From Thalassolituus marinus (GTDB taxonomy: Bacteria > Pseudomonadota > Gammaproteobacteria > Pseudomonadales > Oceanobacteraceae): a stretch of 64,000 nucleotides of DNA. The position numbers and the translations under genes are program-made. Within the stretch, counting starts at the first letter, position 1, and the number at the start of each line of letters is the position of its first letter. The notes under the pieces were generated by a model. The model had not been told where the DNA came from. It ran no database searches and saw only the letters and a list, made by a program, of their open reading frames with translations. The stretch lies in assembly GCF_020320395.1 (NCBI RefSeq), contig NZ_JAEDAH010000043.1, positions 46,025 through 110,024 on the forward strand. The letters are read 5' to 3'. Positions 7,976 to 16,985 of this stretch are shown one piece after another.

Positions 7976-10900
7976 ATGAGTCATCTGCTCGAAAAGCTGC
8001 GTTTTTTTAAAACAAGCAAAGAGCCCTTCGCCAATGGGCACGGCGTTGCCACCAACCAGGATCGCAGCTGGGAGAAAGGTTATCGCCAGCGTTGGCAGCA
8101 CGATAAAATCGTACGCTCTACACACGGCGTGAACTGTACCGGTTCGTGCAGCTGGAAAATTTATGTAAAAGATGGTCTGGTGACCTGGGAAACCCAGCAA
8201 ACCGATTATCCGCGTACCCGTCCTGATCTGCCGAATCATGAACCCCGTGGTTGTCCGCGTGGTGCCAGTTATTCCTGGTATATCTACAGCGCCAACCGTC
8301 TGAAATATCCGAAAGTCCGTGGTCAGCTGATGAAGCTGTGGCGTGAAGCCCGCGCTAAGCACAGTGATCCGGTAGCCGCCTGGGAATCCATTGTTACTGA
8401 TCCGGTAAAAGCGAAAAGCTACAAAGAGCGCCGTGGTCTGGGTGGCTTTGTCCGCGCGTCCTGGGACGAGGTCAATGAACTGATTGCCGCATCCAACGTG
8501 TATACCACCAAGACTTATGGTCCTGACCGTGTAACCGGCTTCTCGCCGATTCCTGCCATGTCCATGGTGTCGTACGCGGCGGGTGCCCGTTACCTGTCGC
8601 TGATCGGCGGTAACTGTCTGAGCTTCTACGACTGGTACTGTGACCTGCCACCGGCTTCTCCACAAATCTGGGGTGAGCAGACCGACGTTCCTGAGTCAGC
8701 TGACTGGTACAACTCCAACTACATCATTGTCTGGGGTTCTAACGTGCCGCAAACCCGGACACCGGATGCGCACTTCCTCACAGAAGTACGTTACAAGGGT
8801 ACCAAGACCTGCGTGATTACTTCTGACTACTCGGAAGCGTCCAAGTTTGGTGATACCTGGCTGGCTCCTCGTCAGGGTACTGATGCCGCCCTGGCGATGG
8901 CCTTTGGTCATGTCATTCTGAAAGAATTCCACGTCGATCAGCCAAGTGATTACTTCACCGGCTATGTGAAGCGTTATACCGATATGCCGATGCTGGTCAT
9001 GCTCGAGGAAAGCGACGACAAGCTGACTGGCGGCCGCTTCCTGCGTGCTGCTGACCTGGTGAATAATCTGGGCGAAGACAACAACCCTGACTGGAAAACC
9101 ATTGCCATCAACAGCAACGGCGCGCTGACCAGCCCGAACGGCTCTATCGGTTATCGCTGGGGTGAAAAGGGTAAGTGGAACCTGGAGCAGAAAGACCGGA
9201 GTGGTGATGTTGATCTGACTCTGTCACTGAAAGATCAGGCCGATGAAATGGCAGATGTGGCCTTCCCATATTTTGGTGGTGCGCCACACGAGTACGAGTA
9301 TTTCCAGCACACCGAACACAACGAGCTGCAGCTGCGTAAGATCCCGGCCAAGCGCGTTGCTCTGGCGAATGGTGAAACCGCTCTGGTTGCCACCGTATTC
9401 GATCTGATGCTGGCGCACTACGGTGTTAATAACGGCATCGACGACCCGAGCCGAGCAGCCAGTTTCGATGATGATGTGCCATATACCCCGGCCTGGCAGG
9501 AAAAAATCACCGGCGTTTCCCGTGCTGATGTTATCCGTGTTGCCCGTGAGTTTGGCCGCAACGCGGATAAAACCAAGGGTCGTTCCATGGTGATCGTGGG
9601 CGCTGCGCTGAACCACTGGTATCACATGGATATGAACTACCGTGGCCTCATCAATATGCTGATGATGTGCGGCTGTGTTGGTCAGACCGGTGGTGGCTGG
9701 GCGCACTATGTGGGCCAGGAAAAGCTGCGTCCGCAAACCGGCTGGACACCACTGGCGTTCGCCCTCGACTGGCAGCGTCCACCACGTCACATGAACGGTA
9801 CTTCGTTCTTCTACAACCACTCCAGTCAGTGGCGTTACGAAAAACTGAACATGAGTGAAGTGGTATCGCCACTGGCCAACAAAGACAAGTGGAATGCCAG
9901 CATCATTGATTACAACAGCCGTGCCGAACGCATGGGCTGGCTGCCATCCGCACCACAGCTGGGAACCAACCCGCTGCATCTGACGCAGCAGGCAGCGAAA
10001 GCCGGTGTTGATGTTAAAGACTATGTTGTGCAGCAACTGAAGAGCGGCGATCTGAAATTTGCCTGTGAGCAGCCGGATAATCCGCAGAACTTCCCGCGCA
10101 ACATGTTTATCTGGCGTTCTAACCTGCTGGGTTCTTCCGGTAAGGGACACGAATACATGCTGCGTCACCTGCTAGGTACCAAGCATGGCCTGCTGGGTAA
10201 AGACCTGGGTGAGTTCGGTGGCCAGAAGCCAAAAGATGTGGAATGGGTTGATAACGGCGCCGAAGGTAAAGTGGATCTGTGGGTCACACTGGACTTCCGT
10301 ATGTCCACCACCTGTCTGTATTCCGACATCGTGCTGCCAACCGCCACCTGGTACGAAAAAGACGATATGAATACGTCGGACATGCACCCATTCATTCACC
10401 CGCTGAGTGCGGCGATTGATCCTGTGTGGGAAGCACGTTCTGACTGGGAAATTTTCAAAGGCATTGCCAAAGAATTCTCCCGTGTTTGTGTCGGCCATCT
10501 GGGCGTGGAAAAAGATCTGGTTACTCTACCAATGCACCACGACACTCCGGCAGAGCTGGCTCAGCCATACGGCGTGAAAGCCTGGTGGAAAGGCGAATGT
10601 GAACCGGTTCCGGGCAAAACCATGCCGGCGCTGATTCCGGTTGAGCGTGATTACCCGAATACCTATGCGCGTTTCACCTCCATCGGACCACTGCTGGAAA
10701 ACATCGGTAATGGTGGTAAAGGCATCAGCTGGGATACCAAGTCTGAAGTCGATCTGCTGCGTAAGCTGAATTACACCCATACCGAAGAAGGTGCGAGCAA
10801 AGGCCGCGCAAAACTGGATAGCGCGATTGATGCCTGTGAAATGATTCTGACGCTGGCACCGGAAACCAACGGCCATGTTGCGGTAAAAGCCTGGGAGGCT

Positions 10901-11692
10901 CTGGGTGAGATTACAGGTCTTGACCACACCCATCTGGCAAAACCAAAAGAGGAAGAAAAAATCCGTTGGCGCGACATCGTTGCCCAGCCACGCAAGATTA
11001 TTTCTTCGCCTACCTGGTCAGGTCTGGAAGACGAGCATGTGTCTTACAACGCCGGTTACACCAACGTTCATGAGCTGATCCCGTGGCGCACCATTACCGG
11101 CCGTCAGCAGTTCTATCAGGACCATGAATGGATGCGTGATTTTGGTGAGCAGCTGTGTTCGTACAAGCCGCCAATCAACCTGAAAACGGTTGATCCTGTG
11201 CTGAACAAAAAGTCTAACGGCAATAAAGAAATCGTACTGAACTGGATCACCCCGCACCAGAAATGGGGTATTCACAGCACCTACTCTGACAACCTGCTGA
11301 TGCTGACTCTGTCTCGTGGTGGTCCGATTGTGTGGCTCAGTGAAATTGACGCGAAAGCCGCCGGTATTGTCGATAACGACTGGATTGAAGTGTTCAACGT
11401 CAACGGTGCCATCGCTGCCCGTGCCGTGGTGTCACAGCGTGTACCGGAAGGTATGAGCATGATGTATCACGCTCAGGAGCGGATTGTGAACGTACCGGGA
11501 GCCGAAACCACCGGTACCCGTGGCGGTATCCACAACTCGGTTACCCGTGCGGTGATGAAACCGACACATATGATTGGTGGTTATGCCCAGCAAGCTTACG
11601 GCTTCAACTACTACGGTACCGTAGGTTGTAACCGTGATGAATTTGTCATCGTGCGCAAAATGCAGAACGTTGACTGGCTGGACACCAAATAA
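7976..11692 (+). CDS. narG: Respiratory nitrate reductase alpha subunit NarG
   Basis: 1238 residues from the ATG at 7976, which has a clear AGGAG ribosome site 6 bases upstream; the frame is open further 5' but nothing there looks like NarG. It has the FS0 cluster pattern HGVNCTGSC followed by a later Cys (GCPRGAS) and the molybdenum-site segment YCDLPPASPQIWGEQTDVPE. NarG binds the Mo-bisMGD cofactor and reduces nitrate to nitrite on the cytoplasmic side of the membrane. It is the first gene of narGHJI, 20 bases before narH, and needs the moa/mob/moe genes of this window for its cofactor. Confidence 0.97.
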   Translation: MSHLLEKLRFFKTSKEPFANGHGVATNQDRSWEKGYRQRWQHDKIVRSTHGVNCTGSCSWKIYVKDGLVTWETQQTDYPRTRPDLPNHEPRGCPRGASYSWYIYSANRLKYPKVRGQLMKLWREARAKHSDPVAAWESIVTDPVKAKSYKERRGLGGFVRASWDEVNELIAASNVYTTKTYGPDRVTGFSPIPAMSMVSYAAGARYLSLIGGNCLSFYDWYCDLPPASPQIWGEQTDVPESADWYNSNYIIVWGSNVPQTRTPDAHFLTEVRYKGTKTCVITSDYSEASKFGDTWLAPRQGTDAALAMAFGHVILKEFHVDQPSDYFTGYVKRYTDMPMLVMLEESDDKLTGGRFLRAADLVNNLGEDNNPDWKTIAINSNGALTSPNGSIGYRWGEKGKWNLEQKDRSGDVDLTLSLKDQADEMADVAFPYFGGAPHEYEYFQHTEHNELQLRKIPAKRVALANGETALVATVFDLMLAHYGVNNGIDDPSRAASFDDDVPYTPAWQEKITGVSRADVIRVAREFGRNADKTKGRSMVIVGAALNHWYHMDMNYRGLINMLMMCGCVGQTGGGWAHYVGQEKLRPQTGWTPLAFALDWQRPPRHMNGTSFFYNHSSQWRYEKLNMSEVVSPLANKDKWNASIIDYNSRAERMGWLPSAPQLGTNPLHLTQQAAKAGVDVKDYVVQQLKSGDLKFACEQPDNPQNFPRNMFIWRSNLLGSSGKGHEYMLRHLLGTKHGLLGKDLGEFGGQKPKDVEWVDNGAEGKVDLWVTLDFRMSTTCLYSDIVLPTATWYEKDDMNTSDMHPFIHPLSAAIDPVWEARSDWEIFKGIAKEFSRVCVGHLGVEKDLVTLPMHHDTPAELAQPYGVKAWWKGECEPVPGKTMPALIPVERDYPNTYARFTSIGPLLENIGNGGKGISWDTKSEVDLLRKLNYTHTEEGASKGRAKLDSAIDACEMILTLAPETNGHVAVKAWEALGEITGLDHTHLAKPKEEEKIRWRDIVAQPRKIISSPTWSGLEDEHVSYNAGYTNVHELIPWRTITGRQQFYQDHEWMRDFGEQLCSYKPPINLKTVDPVLNKKSNGNKEIVLNWITPHQKWGIHSTYSDNLLMLTLSRGGPIVWLSEIDAKAAGIVDNDWIEVFNVNGAIAARAVVSQRVPEGMSMMYHAQERIVNVPGAETTGTRGGIHNSVTRAVMKPTHMIGGYAQQAYGFNYYGTVGCNRDEFVIVRKMQNVDWLDTK

Positions 11693-11712
11693 GGTTGCAG
11701 TGAGGTAATTCC

Positions 11713-13248
11713 ATGAAAGTCAGAGCACAAATTGGCATGGTGTTGAATCTGGACAAGTGCATTGGTTGTCACACTTGCTCCATCACCTGCAAAAACGTAT
11801 GGACCTCACGTGAAGGGGTCGAATATGCCTGGTTTAACAACGTAGAAACCAAGCCCGGAATTGGCTTCCCGAAAGAATGGGAAAACCAGAAAAAATGGAA
11901 TGGCGGCTGGAAACGCGATGCCAATGGCAAACTGCAGCTGAAAATTGGCGGTAAGTTACGGGTTCTGGCGAATATCTTCGCTAACCCGGATCTGCCGGAA
12001 ATTGACGACTACTACGAGCCGTTCGATTTTGATTACCAGTATCTGCATAACGCCCCGGATAAAAAGCATCAGCCTGTGGCCCGTCCACGCTCGCTGATTA
12101 CCGGCCAGCGTATGGAGAAAATCGAATGGGGTCCGAACTGGGAAGAAATTCTCGGTACCGAATTCGAAAAGCGTAAAGCGGATAAAAACTTTGATGATGT
12201 CGTGCAGAAAGATATTTACGGACAGTTTGAAAAAACGTTCATGATGTATCTGCCACGTCTGTGTGAACACTGTCTGAATCCGGCCTGTGTTGCGGCCTGT
12301 CCATCGGGTGCCATCTACAAGCGTGAAGAAGACGGTATCGTTCTGATCGACCAGGAAAAATGCCGTGGCTGGCGTATGTGTGTATCGGCTTGTCCATACA
12401 AGAAGATTTACTACAACTGGAAGAGCGGTAAATCAGAGAAATGTATTTTCTGCTTCCCACGTATTGAAGCCGGTCAGCCGACAGTATGTTCTGAAACCTG
12501 TGTAGGCCGTATCCGCTACCTGGGCGTGCTGTTGTACGACGCGGACAAAATTGCCGATGCAGCCAATACCGCCAATGAAAAAGATCTGTATCAGGCACAG
12601 CTCGATCTGTTCCTTGATCCAAACGATCCGAAGGTTATTGAAGCAGCGCGTAAAGAGGGCATCAGCGATAACTGGCTGAAAGCTGCTCAGCGTTCACCGG
12701 TATACATGATGGCGATGGACTGGAAAGTGGCTCTGCCTCTGCATCCGGAATACCGCACTTTGCCGATGGTTTGGTACGTACCGCCACTGTCACCGATTCA
12801 GACCGCTGTTGAATCTGGTCACGTTGGCATGAACGGCGAAATTCCTGACCTGAAATCGCTGCGTATTCCGCTGCGTTATCTGGCCAATCTGCTGACTGCT
12901 GGCGACGAAAAGCCAGTGATTACCGCACTGGAACGCATGATTGCTATGCGTGCCTTCAAGCGCTCCCAGCAGGTCGACGGCGTGGAAGATATCGATGTCC
13001 TGAAACAGGTTGGACTCACCGCTGTTCAGGTCGAGGAAATGTACCGCTACATGGCTCTGGCCAATTACGAAGATCGCTTTGTAATTCCGACCAGTCATAA
13101 AGCGTACGCAGAAAATGCCTACGATCTGAAGAGCGAATGTGGCTTCAGCTTTGGCAATGGCTGCAGCAACGGTAATAACAACGTTAACCTGTTTGGCACC
13201 AGTACTCAGGGTGTACGCCAGGTAATCCCGGTTGTATCGGAGGACTGA
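11713..13248 (+). CDS. narH: Nitrate reductase beta subunit NarH
   Basis: 511 residues with four iron-sulfur cluster motifs: CIGCHTCSITCKNVW at the N-terminus, CEHCLNPACVAACP, CRGWRMCVSACP and a later CIFCF...CSETC. The Trp in the third motif is the usual mark of the [3Fe-4S] centre in NarH. The protein carries electrons from NarI to NarG at the inner face of the membrane. Its stop is one base from the narJ start, so translation is coupled. Confidence 0.97.
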   Translation: MKVRAQIGMVLNLDKCIGCHTCSITCKNVWTSREGVEYAWFNNVETKPGIGFPKEWENQKKWNGGWKRDANGKLQLKIGGKLRVLANIFANPDLPEIDDYYEPFDFDYQYLHNAPDKKHQPVARPRSLITGQRMEKIEWGPNWEEILGTEFEKRKADKNFDDVVQKDIYGQFEKTFMMYLPRLCEHCLNPACVAACPSGAIYKREEDGIVLIDQEKCRGWRMCVSACPYKKIYYNWKSGKSEKCIFCFPRIEAGQPTVCSETCVGRIRYLGVLLYDADKIADAANTANEKDLYQAQLDLFLDPNDPKVIEAARKEGISDNWLKAAQRSPVYMMAMDWKVALPLHPEYRTLPMVWYVPPLSPIQTAVESGHVGMNGEIPDLKSLRIPLRYLANLLTAGDEKPVITALERMIAMRAFKRSQQVDGVEDIDVLKQVGLTAVQVEEMYRYMALANYEDRFVIPTSHKAYAENAYDLKSECGFSFGNGCSNGNNNVNLFGTSTQGVRQVIPVVSED

Positions 13249-13249
13249 G

Positions 13250-13948
13250 ATGAAAATTCTGCGTGTACTTTCTTTACTGATGGATTACCCGACCCAGGAG
13301 CTGCTGGACGCCCGTCCAGCGCTGGAAGACGTGGTCGCTGCCACCTCTATGCCTGCTGACAGCAAGCAGGCTGTGCTGGATTTTATTGCCCGGAAATTCG
13401 CGGGTGATCTGCTGCAGTGGCAGGAAGAGTATGACGGCCTGTTCGAACGTGGCCGTTCATTATCCCTGTTGCTGTTTGAGCACGTTCACGGCGAAAGCCG
13501 TGACCGTGGTCAGGCCATGGTTGATCTGATGAACCAGTACAAACAGGCGGGTCTGGAAATCAGCGTTAATGAGCTGCCGGATTATATTCCGCTGTACCTG
13601 GATTTTCTCAGCACACAGGGCGAGGAAAATGCGCGCCTGGGACTGCAGGAAGTTGCTCATATTCTCGCCTTGCTGGCCTGTCGTCTGGAACAGCGTGGTT
13701 CTGACTATGCCGCCATATTCCACGGTCTGATAAAGCTGAGCGAAATGAATCTGGATCTGGCTGACCTGCGTGCTCAGATTGCCGAAGAAAAGCCGGACAA
13801 TACCGCGAAAGAACTGGATAAGGTCTGGGAAGAGGAAATGGTTAACTTCATGGATAACGCACAGTCATCCTGCGGCAGCACCAACCGTCCGAGTGAAGGT
13901 CAGCGCCGTGACCAGCATATTCCTCTGAATACCGATCTTTTGTTTTGA
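13250..13948 (+). CDS. narJ: Nitrate reductase assembly chaperone NarJ
   Basis: 232 residues of the TorD/NarJ family, from the ATG at 13250 right after the narH stop. It has the family helices LSLLMDYPTQELLD and a central LPDYIPLYLDFLS. NarJ holds NarG until the Mo cofactor is inserted and is not part of the final enzyme. It lies in the usual place between narH and narI. Confidence 0.95.
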   Translation: MKILRVLSLLMDYPTQELLDARPALEDVVAATSMPADSKQAVLDFIARKFAGDLLQWQEEYDGLFERGRSLSLLLFEHVHGESRDRGQAMVDLMNQYKQAGLEISVNELPDYIPLYLDFLSTQGEENARLGLQEVAHILALLACRLEQRGSDYAAIFHGLIKLSEMNLDLADLRAQIAEEKPDNTAKELDKVWEEEMVNFMDNAQSSCGSTNRPSEGQRRDQHIPLNTDLLF

Positions 13949-13987
13949 CCGCTTCGCCTGCAAATTAACAGGCATTAGGAGTTGTTT

Positions 13988-14677
13988 ATGAGTTATTTCA
14001 ATACCCTGGCGTTTGGTGTTTATCCCTATGTCGCCATGATTATTCTGCTGGTCGGCAGCTGGATGCGTTATGACCGCGAACAGTACAGCTGGAAAGCCAG
14101 TTCCAGCCAGTTACTGGAAAAGAAACAACTGCGCATGGGCAGCATTCTGTTTCACGTGGGTGTGCTAGGGATTTTCTTTGGCCACTTTTTCGGTCTTCTG
14201 ACCCCGGTAGAGCTGTGGCACGTACTGGGTGTCACCGCACCTATGAAGCAGATGGTGGCTATGGGTGCCGGTGGTCTGTTCGGTCTGATCTGCTTTGCCG
14301 GTCTGACCATTCTGATCAAGCGTCGCTTAGGTAATCCACGTATCCGTGCAACCAGTAAGAAAATGGATATTGTTATCCTGTTCCTGCTGTACGCGCAGTT
14401 GCTGCTGGGATTGTTCTCTATTCTGATTTCTGCAGGTCATCTGGACGGCGCAGAAATGATGGCCCTGATGATGTGGGCACAGAATATTATGACGCTGGAT
14501 CTGGCAGAGGCTGTACAGCACATTGCGCATGTTCACTGGATTTATAAAGCACACGTTGTACTGGGCATGACACTGTTTGTTGTCTTCCCATTCAGCCGTC
14601 TGGTTCATATGTTCAGTGCACCTGTGCAGTATGTTACCCGTCAGCATCAGATTGTCCGTAAGCGTTTCGCCCGTTAA
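13988..14677 (+). CDS. narI: Nitrate reductase gamma subunit NarI (cytochrome b)
   Basis: 229 residues with five membrane spans from the ATG at 13988 (AGGAG upstream); an ATG 6 bases earlier is less well placed. Haem-ligand histidines are visible in FHVGVLGIFFGHFF and near the C-terminus in IAHVHWIYKAHVVLG. NarI takes electrons from quinol in the membrane and passes them to NarH. A strong hairpin follows the stop. Confidence 0.96.
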   Translation: MSYFNTLAFGVYPYVAMIILLVGSWMRYDREQYSWKASSSQLLEKKQLRMGSILFHVGVLGIFFGHFFGLLTPVELWHVLGVTAPMKQMVAMGAGGLFGLICFAGLTILIKRRLGNPRIRATSKKMDIVILFLLYAQLLLGLFSILISAGHLDGAEMMALMMWAQNIMTLDLAEAVQHIAHVHWIYKAHVVLGMTLFVVFPFSRLVHMFSAPVQYVTRQHQIVRKRFAR

Positions 14678-14684
14678 GAGCGAT

Positions 14685-14705
14685 GGTGGCCGCCAGGCGG
14701 CCACC
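14685..14705 (+). terminator. Hairpin after narI
   Basis: A perfect 9-bp stem (GGTGGCCGC, loop CAG, GCGGCCACC) 7 bases after the narI stop. It is followed by a weak pyrimidine tract rather than a long T run, so it may lower read-through into the isomerase gene or protect the narGHJI message instead of ending it. Confidence 0.55.
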
Positions 14706-14729
14706 TCTTATCTGTCGTTGGAGTCATCC

Positions 14730-15497
14730 ATGATCAAGGTTAATGAAGTTACTATCCCTGAATCTGCCATTCTGGCGGAAATGCAGTATCACCCGGCAGA
14801 AAGCAAGCGCCAGGCCATGCTGAAAGCCGCCGAGACCCTGGTCATCGGCGAGATCCTGCGCCAGCGTGCGCAGGCACTGGGGATGACGGCAGAAGCGGAT
14901 AACAGCCTTGCCGGTCAGGATGATTTCCTGGAGAAGCTGCTGGCGCAGGAGGTGAATATGCCTCAGGCCAGTGAAGAAGAATGCGAACTTTACTTCCGTA
15001 ATAATCCGCAGCGTTTTCTTACCTCGCCTCTGGTTGAAGCGCGCCATATTTTACTGGCAGCAGCAGAGGAGGATGAGGTGCAGCGGGCGGAAGCGAAAGC
15101 CATCGCTGAGTCGGTATTGTCCATGCTCAGCAGTGGCGAGTCGTTTGCCGAATTAGCCAAACGCTATTCCGCCTGTCCGTCGAAAGAAACCGGCGGCAGC
15201 CTGGGGCAGCTCAGTGCGGGCCAGACAGTGCCTGAGTTTGAGCGTCAGGTATTCCGTGCCGGACCCGGTTTGATGCCAGCACCGGTGGAAAGCCGTTTTG
15301 GTTATCATATTGTCGAGGTGGTACATCATATTGATGGTCAGCCGCTGCCGTACGAGCATGTGCGTGAGCGTATCCGCGATTACCTTAACGAAAAAGTGCG
15401 GATGAAATCCACCGCACAGTATATTCAGACTTTAATTCAGGAAACCCGTTTAGAAGGTTTCGATTTTTCCGTATCAGATTCACCTCTGATGCAGTAA
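14730..15497 (+). CDS. Parvulin-type peptidyl-prolyl isomerase (NifM/PpiC-like)
   Basis: 255 residues from the ATG at 14730, with a GGAG just upstream. The N-terminal half is a SurA/NifM-like helical arm. A parvulin domain follows at about residues 100-200, with VEARHILLA, GESFAELAKRYSACPSKETGG and ESRFGYHIVEV. There is no signal peptide, so it acts in the cytoplasm, unlike PpiC-type periplasmic forms. A similar isomerase follows narGHJI in some pseudomonads, which suggests a role in folding or maturing the reductase. Confidence 0.85.
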   Translation: MIKVNEVTIPESAILAEMQYHPAESKRQAMLKAAETLVIGEILRQRAQALGMTAEADNSLAGQDDFLEKLLAQEVNMPQASEEECELYFRNNPQRFLTSPLVEARHILLAAAEEDEVQRAEAKAIAESVLSMLSSGESFAELAKRYSACPSKETGGSLGQLSAGQTVPEFERQVFRAGPGLMPAPVESRFGYHIVEVVHHIDGQPLPYEHVRERIRDYLNEKVRMKSTAQYIQTLIQETRLEGFDFSVSDSPLMQ

Positions 15498-15549
15498 AAC
15501 CATAATAAATGTACTCGGTGCTCAGATTTTTCCATTTCAGGAGAGCTCG

Positions 15550-16707
15550 ATGAAAAACTGCGTAAAACCATTAGTTATTGCTGTTGCTATGGGGGCTGCC
15601 TGTAGCGCAGTCGCGGCAGACAACTTTGTTTCTCTGGTCAAAGAAGGGGATATGCTGGCGGATTTCCGTCTGCGTTATGAAACCAATGATACCGAAGGCG
15701 GCACAGATGCCGCGACTGCGCTGACGTTGCGCTCGCGCCTGGGCTACGAAACGCCATCTGTTTCCGGCTTTAAAGTTCTGGCCGAAATTGAAGATGTTCG
15801 TGCATTTATTGATGAATACCGCATTGAAGACCCGGATTACGACATTGTCGCTGACCCGGTTAATACCGAAATCAACCGTGCACAGATTTCTTACGCCAAA
15901 GACGAATTCAGTGCTGTGGTTGGTCGTCAGCGTATCATTCTGGATAACGCCCGTTTCGTTGGTAACGTCGGCTGGCGTCAGAACGAACAGACTTACGATG
16001 CCGCTCTGTTCGCCTACAAAAAAGACGCTGTATCTCTGGCTTACGCCTATGTTGATCAGGTCAATGATTTTACCTTCACTTCAATGGACGTTACCGCGCA
16101 CGTACTGAACGGTTCTTACGCTGGCCTGCCAGTGGGTACCGTGACCGGTTACGCCTACCTGATTGAGTACGACGATACCGACGCCACACTGGATACCCAT
16201 GGTGCCAGCCTGGTGGGCAAGCAGACTGTAAACGACGTCGCTGTTTCTTACCGTGCTGAAGTGGCTACTCAGTCTACCGGTGACAACGATGCTCTCTACT
16301 ACGTCCTGGAAGCCGGTGCCACTCTGTCGGGTGTAACCGCCACTTTGGGTAACGAAGTTCTGGGCAGCGACGACGGTGATTACGGTTTTGCCACGCCACT
16401 GGCGACCAAACACGCCTTCAACGGCTGGGCCGACCTGTTCCTGGCAACGCCTGCCGATGGTCTGTCTGATACTTATGTGTCCGTTGGTGGCGCGGTTTCC
16501 GGCGTTAAATTGCAGGCGGTATACCACGACTTCAAAGCCGATGAAGGCAGCATGGACTACGGTTCTGAAGTGGACTTCCTGGCGGCCAAAGGCATCAACC
16601 AGAATTTCAGCGTGGGCGTGAAATACGCGGCCTACTCTGCGGGTGATGATGCATCCGGCAAAGCTGATACCGACAAGCTGTGGGTCTGGGGCGAAGCCAG
16701 ATTCTGA
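15550..16707 (+). CDS. Outer-membrane porin (alginate-export/AlgE-like family)
   Basis: 385 residues with a signal peptide (AACSAVAA, cleavage before DNFVSL), a string of amphipathic beta strands and a terminal aromatic residue (WVWGEARF), as in outer-membrane barrels. The opening MLADFRLRYETND followed by ALTLRSRLGYETP is typical of the alginate-export porin family, whose members are often anaerobically induced. Acidic loops suggest a cation-attracting surface. Its place between the nar operon and narK suggests a path for nitrate or other anions, but the substrate is unknown. A strong terminator follows. Confidence 0.75.
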   Translation: MKNCVKPLVIAVAMGAACSAVAADNFVSLVKEGDMLADFRLRYETNDTEGGTDAATALTLRSRLGYETPSVSGFKVLAEIEDVRAFIDEYRIEDPDYDIVADPVNTEINRAQISYAKDEFSAVVGRQRIILDNARFVGNVGWRQNEQTYDAALFAYKKDAVSLAYAYVDQVNDFTFTSMDVTAHVLNGSYAGLPVGTVTGYAYLIEYDDTDATLDTHGASLVGKQTVNDVAVSYRAEVATQSTGDNDALYYVLEAGATLSGVTATLGNEVLGSDDGDYGFATPLATKHAFNGWADLFLATPADGLSDTYVSVGGAVSGVKLQAVYHDFKADEGSMDYGSEVDFLAAKGINQNFSVGVKYAAYSAGDDASGKADTDKLWVWGEARF

Positions 16708-16724
16708 TGTAAACAACCCCTCTT

Positions 16725-16752
16725 ATGCCTGCTTTATGCAGGCATTTTTTTG
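16725..16752 (+). terminator. Rho-independent terminator after the porin gene
   Basis: An 8-bp stem ATGCCTGC / GCAGGCAT with loop TTTAT and a run of seven T. It closes the narGHJI-isomerase-porin unit. Confidence 0.85.
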
Positions 16753-16846
16753 GGGAAAGATAGGTAGTTTTATCCCTTTGTAGGTACGCCATAAGAGCGT
16801 CTTATTCACCAGTATCCACACGTTTATGCCACATCGGCAGCATAGA

Positions 16847-16860
16847 TTGACCTGAGTCAT
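16847..16860. promoter_or_regulatory. FNR-type site upstream of narK
   Basis: TTGAC-CTGA-GTCAT is close to the FNR consensus TTGAT-N4-ATCAA, with 7 of 8 core bases (TTGA...TCAA). A NarL-like heptamer (TACTCAA) and a GGGGGTA lie just downstream but at non-canonical spacing. The site is about 130 bases upstream of narK. Confidence 0.6.
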
Positions 16861-16985
16861 AAATACTCAACCTCTTAGGGGGTAGACCGGCTTATATCAG
16901 CGGATTCAGAGCATTTTTCACCCCGTTGATTACTTCATTCAGGGGGCCCAAGATGGATTCAGTATCTACATGTGAGGGGATATCT

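Noticed and set aside
9224..10168. Long minus-strand open frame inside narG
   Set aside because: Antisense shadow of a strongly conserved gene; no ribosome site or family.
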